The notes under the pieces: model-generated
Told to the model about the DNA's origin: nothing
Seen by the model: only the letters and a program-made list of their open reading frames with translations
The model's database searches: none
Assembly (NCBI RefSeq): GCF_000262305.1
Contig: NC_017910.1
Span: forward strand, 1-64,000
Reading direction: 5' to 3'
From: Shimwellia blattae DSM 4481 = NBRC 105725
GTDB taxonomy: Bacteria; Pseudomonadota; Gammaproteobacteria; Enterobacterales; Enterobacteriaceae
DNA: 64,000 nt
Made by a program: the position numbers and the translations under genes
In this document: one piece after another, positions 33,681 through 41,005 of the stretch
How positions within the stretch are numbered: the first letter of the stretch is position 1
Layout of the letters: each line of letters opens with the position of its first letter

Positions 33681-35194
33681 GGCTGCTCCTTATGCCCGGT
33701 GTGATTCATCTGCCCGGCGGGCATGATGGTCGTGATGGCGGCACCCTCTTCGCTGACACTGAAGCTGAACATCACCTGGTCACCGGGGTGCAGATTGCGG
33801 CTCAGCGCCGGGGTAATGGTGAAGTCCATGGTCATGGCGGGCCATTTCAGGGCCGGTACTGGCTGGTGGGAGAGGGTCACCGTGCCTTCGGCGCTGTTCA
33901 GGGCGTTGACTACCCCGGTAGTGGAATAGGTGGCGGCGGTTTTTTTCTCTGCCGCGGGCTGGGTGGTGTCGCTCATCTGGGGCAGCGCGCTGCGCAGGCT
34001 GGCTTCGGAGTCGATCAGGAACTGGCCGGAGGTCACCACATTCTGGCCTTCGCTGAGGCCGGCGGTTATCTCTGTCCAGCCATCCTGGCTGCGCCCGGCG
34101 GTAACGGTGACCGGGGTAAACCAGCCATCCCCTTTGGTGACCAGCACCCGGTTGTTGCTGCCGGTCATGATGAGCGCCTCCTGCGGGATGGCGAGCACGC
34201 TGGGTGCCGGGCCCCCCTGCGCAAGGCGGGTTTGCAGATACATGCCGGGTTTCAGCAGGTGCTGCGGGTTATCCAGCACCACCCTTGCCTGCAGGGTGCG
34301 GGTGGTGACATCCAGATCCGGCAGCAGCTCTTCTACCCGTCCCTGGAACACTTTCCCCGGCCAGCTCTGGGTAGTGGCCTCCAGTTTGCTGCCGGTGGTT
34401 ATCTGGCTGGCCTGGTTTTCCGGGTAGCTGATGACTATCCAGACCGGATCAAGGCTTGAGAGCTCAAACAGCTCCTGGGCGGCGGCCACCTGCGTCCCGG
34501 CGCGAATATTCAGTTTACTGATATAGCCGTCTGCCGGGGCGGTGAGGGTCACCCGGGTCTGGGGTTTACCGTGGCGTTCGGCGCTGCGGATCACCGACTC
34601 CGGCATAAACTGCAACTGCAGGCGGGCCCGGGCGGCGGCGGTAAGGGCGCTGTCGCCCATCCGGCGTACTGCCAGATATTCCTGCTGGGCGGCAGCCCAC
34701 TGGGGATACCACAGCAGGGCCAGCGGCTCGCCGCGTTTTACAAACTGCTGGGTGGCGTTCACGTAGAGCTTCTCCACCACGCCGCTGGCAAGGGCGGGGA
34801 TCGCCTCCACGCTGCGCTCATCGGTGGCGACGGTGCCGAAGGCATCGCTGTGCGAAGCCATCGTCCGGCGGGTGACCCTGGCCGTCCGCACGCCAAGGTT
34901 CTGCTGCTGTGCGGCGCTGATTCTGACCCCGTTTTGCTCGTCGCCTTCATCCGCGTAGCGGGGCACGAGATCCATATCCATAAACGGGGATTTCCCCGGT
35001 TTATCAAAGCGGGCGTTCGGGCTCATGGGATCGTACCAGTAGAGCACCTTGCGCCCGGTGTTGTCTGCCGTGGCGGCGGGGTTAGCGCCGGGCTGTGCCG
35101 TGGAAGGGCTGCTGGTGTGGCCCAGCCAGTAACCGGCACCGGTGCCCAGGGCAATCAGCACGGCGGCCAGGCTTAATTGAGTGGTAACACGCAT
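33677..35194 (-). CDS. cusB: CusB membrane-fusion protein with C-terminal CusF domain
   Basis: Periplasmic adaptor linking CusA to the outer-membrane channel. At 505 residues it is about 100 longer than E. coli CusB. In order: membrane anchor (LSLAAVLIALGTGAGYWL), heavy-metal-binding segment YWYDPMSPNARFDKPGKSPF with MDMDLVPRY, barrel-sandwich and beta-barrel domains, and after a Gln/Pro/Lys linker (about 415) a complete CusF fold. That domain holds the ligands His, Trp, Met and Met in LSHQPVPALKWPAMTMDF. A separate cusF also exists upstream. The ATG shares one base with the cusC stop. Confidence 0.93.
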   Translation of the reverse strand: MRVTTQLSLAAVLIALGTGAGYWLGHTSSPSTAQPGANPAATADNTGRKVLYWYDPMSPNARFDKPGKSPFMDMDLVPRYADEGDEQNGVRISAAQQQNLGVRTARVTRRTMASHSDAFGTVATDERSVEAIPALASGVVEKLYVNATQQFVKRGEPLALLWYPQWAAAQQEYLAVRRMGDSALTAAARARLQLQFMPESVIRSAERHGKPQTRVTLTAPADGYISKLNIRAGTQVAAAQELFELSSLDPVWIVISYPENQASQITTGSKLEATTQSWPGKVFQGRVEELLPDLDVTTRTLQARVVLDNPQHLLKPGMYLQTRLAQGGPAPSVLAIPQEALIMTGSNNRVLVTKGDGWFTPVTVTAGRSQDGWTEITAGLSEGQNVVTSGQFLIDSEASLRSALPQMSDTTQPAAEKKTAATYSTTGVVNALNSAEGTVTLSHQPVPALKWPAMTMDFTITPALSRNLHPGDQVMFSFSVSEEGAAITTIMPAGQMNHTGHKEQP

Positions 35195-36447
35195 TAGTTC
35201 ACATCCTGTGGGATCAGGTAACGGATGGCAGCCCAGCTGTCAGCGAGGGCTTTTTCGGCATTATTTTTGGCGATTTCGCCGCTCAGGTAGTCCCGGCGGG
35301 CGGCGAGGATCTCAGAAAGCGAGGCGCTGCCGGACTGGTACTGGGCCTGAACCAGGGTAATTTTGTCGCGCAGCAGCGGCAGAACTTGCTGTGCCTGGCG
35401 ATCGTAAATGGCTTTTGCGGCGTTGTACTGGGCAACCAGGGCCGCCAGCTCCGCCTGGTGCTGGCGAATCAGCTGGGTGAGCTGGTCGTTTGCCTCATAG
35501 GTGCGGGACATATCGGCCGCGTGGTCTTTGTCCTGGCGCTTACTCTGGAAGAGGGGCAAATCCACGGAAAACATCACGCCCGCCATATCGTCATAGTCAT
35601 CTGACCGGTGGCCGTAAAAGACCTCGACCCCCACATCCGGAATGGCGGCCACTTCCGACTGGGCAGACTTCGCCCGGGCGCTGTCGGCCGCGCGGGAGGC
35701 CTGCACCACTTCCGGGTGCTGTTTGATACCGGCTATCAGCGCGCTCTGTTCGGCGGGTAAGCGCTCAATGCGCGGAAACGCGCCGCTGGCTTTATCAATA
35801 TCTTCGCCGGTGAGTTTTTGCAGGTTGGCCCGGGCGATTTGTACATCCCGGCGGGCGTTGTCTTCTTCGTTACGCATGGCGTTCAGCGCCAGTTCGACAT
35901 CCAGCACGCTGGACGGTGTGGCCCCGCCGCTGGCAACGCCCGCACGCTGGGTGCCTGTCTGGCGGCGGGTTTCACTGATAAGCCGCTGTACCGAGGCAAG
36001 CGTCTTTTCCGACAGGGCCAGATTGAGCCAGGCCTGGGCGGTGTCGCGCTGGAGCTTCGCGCGGATAATCGCCGCGCCGGAGGCGGTCTGCTGCGCCTGG
36101 GCGCGGATGGCATCCGCCTTGCGCTCGCGTTTGGTGCTGCTGATATATTGCTGCTCAATGCCTATTTTTTGCATCGTCATCCCTTCCCGGGTGAAGCGAT
36201 GGGCGTTGCTGCCCTGCACCGGCACGTTATCCAGGCCAAATTTCAGCTTGGGATCCGGTAACTGGGTGGCGGAGTCCGCCATATTGTTCAGGGCATCGAC
36301 CTGGTGGCTGTTGGCCGAGAGCTCTGCCGAGTAGCTTTCCGCCGCCCGGATAGCCTGGTCAAGGCTGGTGGCACCGGCGGGCAGTGTAACCAGCAGGCAC
36401 AGCAAAAAGGGCAGCCCGGAAGCTGCCTTGTTAAGGAGGGGGGTCAT
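35194..36447 (-). CDS. cusC: TolC-family outer-membrane channel of the Cus system
   Basis: Outer-membrane efflux duct with 417 residues from the ATG at 36447 (GGAG upstream). The signal peptide (LPFLLCLLVTLPAGA) is followed by two OEP repeats, each with long alpha-helical coiled coils (DALNNMADSATQLPDPKLKFGL; AELAALVAQYNAAKAIYDRQ). It lacks the lipobox of E. coli CusC and looks more like CzcC/SilC-type or generic TolC-family partners, so the symbol is by role and position. Confidence 0.85.
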   Translation of the reverse strand: MTPLLNKAASGLPFLLCLLVTLPAGATSLDQAIRAAESYSAELSANSHQVDALNNMADSATQLPDPKLKFGLDNVPVQGSNAHRFTREGMTMQKIGIEQQYISSTKRERKADAIRAQAQQTASGAAIIRAKLQRDTAQAWLNLALSEKTLASVQRLISETRRQTGTQRAGVASGGATPSSVLDVELALNAMRNEEDNARRDVQIARANLQKLTGEDIDKASGAFPRIERLPAEQSALIAGIKQHPEVVQASRAADSARAKSAQSEVAAIPDVGVEVFYGHRSDDYDDMAGVMFSVDLPLFQSKRQDKDHAADMSRTYEANDQLTQLIRQHQAELAALVAQYNAAKAIYDRQAQQVLPLLRDKITLVQAQYQSGSASLSEILAARRDYLSGEIAKNNAEKALADSWAAIRYLIPQDVN

Positions 36448-36460
36448 AAGCGCTCCGGAA

Positions 36461-36811
36461 TTATCGGGTGTGCGTTGTGTCCAGGGCGTAGCCCGTGGTG
36501 GTCTGGTGGAAGGTGAAGTCGATATTCTCACCGGCGCTCAGCGCAGCACCTTTGTAACCGGAAAGGTCAAAACGCATGGTCATGGGCGGCCAGTTCAGCT
36601 GTTCAATGGCCTGGTGGGCAATGGTTACGGTCTTACCGTTGAGGGCTTTAACCACCCCGGTTGCGTGGTATTGCACCGGGGCGGCGGTGGTTTTTGCGTC
36701 CATGTTCATGCCGGCCATCTGGCCGTTACCCATTGCTGCCAGGGTCGGGAATGTCACCGCGCTGGTGCTGAGCAGGGCGCCGGTCAGAAGAAGAGAGTGC
36801 AGTAATTTCAT
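36461..36811 (-). CDS. cusF: Periplasmic copper/silver chaperone CusF
   Basis: A 116-residue periplasmic protein that hands Cu(I)/Ag(I) to CusB. The signal peptide MKLLHSLLLTGALLSTSAVTF is followed by a Met-rich linker (MGNGQMAGMNMD) and the small OB-fold. Ligands are His in VTIAHQAI, Trp in NWPPM and Met-x-Met in PPMTMRF, the cation-pi site typical of CusF. It is the first gene of the structural operon, directly behind a CusR box. GGAG lies 6 nt before the ATG. Confidence 0.92.
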   Translation of the reverse strand: MKLLHSLLLTGALLSTSAVTFPTLAAMGNGQMAGMNMDAKTTAAPVQYHATGVVKALNGKTVTIAHQAIEQLNWPPMTMRFDLSGYKGAALSAGENIDFTFHQTTTGYALDTTHTR

Positions 36812-36898
36812 GAGGGTCTCCAGATAACTATCCGTGTGGTATCAGTGAATAACGATGCTGGAGACCATAATAGGGCGGCCATCCTGATGGCGGCATGA

Positions 36899-36928
36899 CA
36901 GGAAAATGACAAGGCTGTCATTTTCCTG
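36899..36928 (-). promoter_or_regulatory. CusR box upstream of cusFCBA
   Basis: Perfect 13-bp arms (36899-36911 and 36916-36928) around AGGC contain AAAATGACA and TGTCATTTT, the arms of the E. coli CusR/copper box. It sits between the cusS stop and the cusF start, so it should give copper-induced transcription of cusF onward. Confidence 0.88.
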
Positions 36929-38371
36929 TTATACGGGCAGGCGGAGGGTAAACCGGGTGGAGTGGATATCAGAGGCGACACTGATATCGCCGTGGTGCGC
37001 CTTAATGATGGATTTGACAATCGCCAGCCCGATACCGCTCCCTTCCCCTTTGCGCTGGCGGGAGGGGTCCACCCGGTAGAAGCGGTCGAACAGTCGGGGA
37101 AGGTGGCTGGCGGCAATCGGCGTGCCCGGGTTTTCGACCACCAGAACCACCGACCCTTGCTGGTGGCTGAGGCGCACGCGCACCGTTGCCCCCTGCGGCG
37201 TGTAGCGGATGGCATTAGACAGCAGGTTATTGATTGCCCGGCGAATCATTAACGGGTCGCCGTGCAGCAGCTGTGGCTCCCCTTCCAGGGCCAGCGCCAC
37301 GCCGCGCTCTTCGGCAAAGGCTTCAAAAAACTCAAAAACCTTGATCACTTCCTGGCGCAAATCGATCAGGGCATTTTCCGGGATCAGCTGGTTGTTATCC
37401 GCCTGGGCGAGGAACAACATATCGCTGACCATTTTGGCCATACGGTGGAACTCTTCAAGGTTCGAGTAGAGGATCTCCTCCAGCTCCCGGGTGCTGCGCG
37501 GCTGGCTGAGGGCGATTTCGGTCTGGGTTATCAGGTTGGTGATGGGGGTGCGGATCTCGTGGGCAATATCGGCACTGAAGTGCGACTGGCGGGTAAAGAC
37601 ATCTTCAATGCGCTCAATCATATGGTTGAACGACTTCACCAGCTGCTCCAGCTCAATGGGCACCGCGCGGGAGTCCAGGCGCACATCAAGGTTCGCCGAC
37701 GAGATATTGCCTATCCGGGTGCTCACGGCCCGCAGCGGCGCGTGCCCCCGGTAGACGGCAAACAGCACCACCAGAATAATCAGCAGGCTTATCAGTGCTG
37801 CGGAGATCACCAGCTTATGTTTCAGGCCGTTAATATAGTGCAGGTGGAAATCCATCGACATGGCCACCACCAGGCGCTGGGTGATTTGCTGGCCGTTGTG
37901 GGTGGTGACCACCGGCACGGCGATGACCCGGTACGTGGTGGTTTTGTGCCGGGTATGGTGTGGTGCCAGTGTACCGTGGCCTGCCGGGCCCGGGGCGTTC
38001 CACAGGTAGTAGCGCTGATAGTGCCGGGCGTGCTCCGGGGTGAAGGTGCTCAGCGCCGGGGTGCTGGCGGTCTGAAATAACAGCTCGCCACGGGGCCCGG
38101 TGAGGTAGATAAACACATTCTGATAGGCGGCGGTTACCTTGCGGATATCATTTACCCGTGCTGCCAGGGGCTCCTGATTATCCGAGAGGATATGCAGTAC
38201 ATTGGTGCTTATTTGGGTGAGATCGTTAACATCCTGTTCGGCAAAGTGCTTTTCCACGGAGTTGATCATTATCCAGGTAAACACAAAGAACGCGACAATG
38301 GTGGAAAGGCAGATAAAAAATGTCAGCCGGAAGGCCAGGGAAAATGGCCGCTGCAGGGGGTTATTGCGCAT
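36929..38371 (-). CDS. cusS: Copper/silver sensor histidine kinase CusS
   Basis: Inner-membrane sensor kinase responding to periplasmic Cu(I)/Ag(I) and phosphorylating CusR. The ATG at 38371 gives 480 residues, the CusS length; an upstream TTG is less likely. Domains: first helix (FRLTFFICLSTIVAFFVFTW), a periplasmic sensor (about 40-185) with a His-rich stretch (HGTLAPHHTRHKTT), second helix, HAMP, HisKA with SADIAHEIRTPITNL (phospho-His), and HATPase with NLLSNAIRYTP and GEGSGIGLAIVKSI. It overlaps cusR by 11 nt. E. coli has cusRS divergent from cusCFBA; here all lie in tandem. Confidence 0.95.
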   Translation of the reverse strand: MRNNPLQRPFSLAFRLTFFICLSTIVAFFVFTWIMINSVEKHFAEQDVNDLTQISTNVLHILSDNQEPLAARVNDIRKVTAAYQNVFIYLTGPRGELLFQTASTPALSTFTPEHARHYQRYYLWNAPGPAGHGTLAPHHTRHKTTTYRVIAVPVVTTHNGQQITQRLVVAMSMDFHLHYINGLKHKLVISAALISLLIILVVLFAVYRGHAPLRAVSTRIGNISSANLDVRLDSRAVPIELEQLVKSFNHMIERIEDVFTRQSHFSADIAHEIRTPITNLITQTEIALSQPRSTRELEEILYSNLEEFHRMAKMVSDMLFLAQADNNQLIPENALIDLRQEVIKVFEFFEAFAEERGVALALEGEPQLLHGDPLMIRRAINNLLSNAIRYTPQGATVRVRLSHQQGSVVLVVENPGTPIAASHLPRLFDRFYRVDPSRQRKGEGSGIGLAIVKSIIKAHHGDISVASDIHSTRFTLRLPV

Positions 38372-39044
38372 CCGGGACCTCAAGCAGATACCCCACGCCG
38401 CGCACGGTCTGAATCAGCTTTGGCTCAAAATCATTATCTATCTTGGCCCGCAGGCGCTTTACCGCCACGTCGATAACATTGGTGTCGCTGTCAAAGTTCA
38501 TATCCCACACCTGGGAGGCGATAAGCGAACGCGGCAGCACCTCCCCCTGGTGGCGGATAAAAAACTCCAGCAGGGTAAATTCTTTGCTGGTGAGCGTAAT
38601 ACGGGTGCCGTTACGGGTGACCTTGTGGGATACCCGGTCGAGCATTAAATCGGCTATCTGAAAGCGGCTTTCCGGAATGGTGTCGCTGCCGCGGCGCAGC
38701 AGGGTGCGGATCCGGGCCAGCAGCTCGGCAAAGGCGAAGGGTTTTACCAGATAGTCGTCCGCCCCCAGATCAAGCCCCTTCACCCGGTGCTCTACCGTGC
38801 CGAGCGCGGTCAGCAGCAGGATGGGCATCGCCCGTCCGGCGGCGCGCAGCATCCGCACGATATCCCAGCCGTTCACATCCGGCAGCATCACATCCAGCAC
38901 AATAAGATCGTAAGAGCCGGTCATTGCCAGGTGGTAGCCATTAAGACCGTTGTCGGCCAGGTCCACTACAAAGCCCGCTTCGCTCAGCCCTTTACACAAA
39001 TATTCGCCGGTTTTGGACTCGTCTTCGACCACTAATAACTTCAT
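38361..39044 (-). CDS. cusR: Copper response regulator CusR
   Basis: OmpR-family activator of 227 residues. The receiver domain has the phospho-acceptor in YDLIVLDVMLPDVNGWDIV and the Lys in DDYLVKPFAF. The C-terminal winged helix carries SLIASQVWDMNFDSDTNVIDVAVKRLRAKID. It starts MKLLVVEDESKTGEYL, as other CusR/PcoR/SilR proteins do. A weaker CusR box at 39122 upstream suggests autoregulation. Confidence 0.95.
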   Translation of the reverse strand: MKLLVVEDESKTGEYLCKGLSEAGFVVDLADNGLNGYHLAMTGSYDLIVLDVMLPDVNGWDIVRMLRAAGRAMPILLLTALGTVEHRVKGLDLGADDYLVKPFAFAELLARIRTLLRRGSDTIPESRFQIADLMLDRVSHKVTRNGTRITLTSKEFTLLEFFIRHQGEVLPRSLIASQVWDMNFDSDTNVIDVAVKRLRAKIDNDFEPKLIQTVRGVGYLLEVPDAQ

Positions 39045-39121
39045 TGCGCCTCCACCCGGCAGTTCACCGTATTACCGCGCAGTCTAATCTGCCACCGGAA
39101 AAGAGAGAAGCGCCCGGAGGG

Positions 39122-39145
39122 AAAATGACAAAAATATCATCAAAA
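39122..39145 (-). promoter_or_regulatory. Imperfect CusR box upstream of cusR
   Basis: AAAATGACA (39122-39130) is exact, but the second arm reads TATCATCA in place of TGTCATTT. The site is 77 nt before the cusR start and would allow autoregulation. Confidence 0.6.
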
Positions 39146-39580
39146 GAACCGTTATAAATGTTGCGAAGTGGTGTACAGAGTGGGGGTTTTACAGGCCAGT
39201 TTTCCATCTGAAAATGCTGTAAAAACAATACACTAATTAATGTTATTCCCCATGATCCAGAAAAATAACAACTGTAAACATTTATTATAATGTTTTTCTT
39301 TATACATCATGGTTTTTTGATAGGCCAAACCCATTAATTTTTTGAAACTGGCTGGTTAATAAAATGTATATTGACCGGGAAATAGCATGATGGCAGCAGC
39401 AGGTGGTGAAAATAGTATTCACCGCCAGCGGGTTTTCTGCGCTCAAAATTCCGGGTTGTGATTAGCCAGAAATATTGCCCGGCCAGCATGGCTATTTGCA
39501 ATGGCACGAGTTAGTTACGCGCATTATCTGGCTGACGTTTGTGCCAGGTTTTTTATCGTATTCCGGCAAAGGAAAAGGCA
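39146..39580 (+). promoter_or_regulatory. mrkA upstream region
   Basis: An AT-rich, gene-free stretch of about 430 nt before mrkA. TATCAA, a motif I associate with MrkH-bound DNA, occurs on the minus strand at 39317-39322, some 260 nt before the ATG. The assignment to MrkH is tentative. No other gene or repeat is seen. Confidence 0.35.
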
Positions 39581-40195
39581 ATGAAAAAGGTCATTCTCGC
39601 TACGGCGATGGCAACGGTATTTTGTGGCGTTTCCGGCGCAAATGCTGCGGATCAAAATGTAGGTGGCGGTCAGGTTAATTTCTTCGGGAAAGTGACCGAT
39701 GTTTCCTGCACCGTATCAGTGAACGGCCAGGGGAGCGATGCCAATGTGTATTTATCTCCGGTGACGTTAACTGAGGTGAAAGCCGCCGCGGCTAACACCT
39801 ACCTGAAACCAAAATCATTCACCATTGATGTTACCAACTGCCAGGCCGCAAGCGACGCAGGCAACACCGCAGTGGGCGGGGATAAACTGGGCGTGAACTG
39901 GACCGGCGGTAACTTACTGGCGGGCGCGAACACCAACCAGCAGGGCTACCTGGCAAATACCGAAGGTGCCGGTGCTAAGGATATTCAGCTGGTACTGTCC
40001 ACGGATTCTGACACGGCGCTGGCGAATAAAATTATCCCGGGTGCCTCTTCCCAGCCGAAAGCGAAGGGAGATACCGCTGCCGTGGCAGACGGTGCGCGCT
40101 TCACTTATTACGTTGGCTACGCCACCGATACACCGAATAGCGTCACTACCGGTGTGGTAAATAGCTACGCCACTTACGAAATTACCTATCAGTAA
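39581..40195 (+). CDS. mrkA: Type 3 fimbria major subunit MrkA
   Basis: Main pilin of type 3 fimbriae, which mediate adhesion to abiotic surfaces and biofilm growth. The ATG at 39581 (AGGAAAAGG upstream) gives 204 residues with a signal peptide ending ANAAD. The mature sequence, NVGGGQVNFFGKVTDVSCTV onward, is nearly that of Klebsiella MrkA, including the disulfide cysteines (VSCTV; TNCQAAS) and the C-terminal donor-strand-accepting YATYEITYQ. A short insertion near DAGNTAVGGDK distinguishes it. Confidence 0.96.
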   Translation: MKKVILATAMATVFCGVSGANAADQNVGGGQVNFFGKVTDVSCTVSVNGQGSDANVYLSPVTLTEVKAAAANTYLKPKSFTIDVTNCQAASDAGNTAVGGDKLGVNWTGGNLLAGANTNQQGYLANTEGAGAKDIQLVLSTDSDTALANKIIPGASSQPKAKGDTAAVADGARFTYYVGYATDTPNSVTTGVVNSYATYEITYQ

Positions 40196-40251
40196 TTTCC
40201 GTTATATCCGGACTGTTCACCGCTAATTATTGCGGGCTGCACCCACATTGC

Positions 40252-40279
40252 AAGCGGCAGTTTCTGCCGCTTATTTTCT
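40252..40279 (+). terminator. Hairpin/attenuator between mrkA and mrkB
   Basis: AAGCGGCAG (40252-40260), a TTT loop and CTGCCGCTT (40264-40272) are followed by ATTTT. Partial termination or 3'-end protection here would keep MrkA in excess over chaperone and usher. Confidence 0.7.
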
Positions 40280-40288
40280 GAGGTCACA

Positions 40289-40990
40289 ATGAAAACTATT
40301 GCCCTGCTGAGCTGTTTAATTTTTAGCATTCCTGTCTGGGCTAATAACATTATTGTTAATGGCACCCGCTTTATTTATCCGGGTAATGAAAAAGAAATTA
40401 CCGTTCAGCTTTCTAATACAGCCGATCGCCCGGCACTGGCTCAGTCCTGGCTGGATAATGGCGACGCCAGCGCCACGCCAGACACCATTACCACCCCGTT
40501 TATTATTACGCCGCCCATCTCCCGGGTGGATGCCCGGAGCGGCCAGACGCTGCGTATCCGGCTGGCAAACCCGTCTGCTATGGCTGCCGGGAAAGAGTCC
40601 CTGTGGTGGCTGAATGTGCTGGAAATCCCGCCGGTCGTTACCAGCGAGAAAAACGAAGGCAGCAATATTCTGCAACTGGCGATCCGCTCGCGCTTTAAGT
40701 TTATTTACCGCCCGGCCGGGTTAGGTAACCGGGATACCGCCCCGGAAAAACTGCTCCTCACGGCGGATGCTGGCGGGGTGCAGATCAATAACCCGACGCC
40801 GTTTTATATCACGGTGACCCGTATTTCGCGTAACGGCACTCACGCGCTCAATAAAAATACCGTGATGCTGGCGCCGCTTGCCAGCCAGCATGTGGCCCTG
40901 AGCGAGAGTGTGCGTGCCAGCGAGACGCTGACACTGAACAATATTAATGATTACGGCGCCGATGTTGCTGTGAAGCTCGCCGTCAGATAA
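40289..40990 (+). CDS. mrkB: Type 3 fimbria periplasmic chaperone MrkB
   Basis: PapD-like chaperone that holds subunits by donor-strand complementation before the usher. It has 233 residues and a signal peptide (MKTIALLSCLIFSIPVWA). It shows the chaperone features IIVNGTRFIYPGNEKEITVQ, the proline-rich motif NVLEIPPV, the subunit-binding lysine region (LAIRSRFKFIYRPAG) and the C-terminal AVKLAVR. It lies between mrkA and mrkC. Confidence 0.94.
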   Translation: MKTIALLSCLIFSIPVWANNIIVNGTRFIYPGNEKEITVQLSNTADRPALAQSWLDNGDASATPDTITTPFIITPPISRVDARSGQTLRIRLANPSAMAAGKESLWWLNVLEIPPVVTSEKNEGSNILQLAIRSRFKFIYRPAGLGNRDTAPEKLLLTADAGGVQINNPTPFYITVTRISRNGTHALNKNTVMLAPLASQHVALSESVRASETLTLNNINDYGADVAVKLAVR

Positions 40991-41005
40991 CAGGGAATTT
41001 TGATC

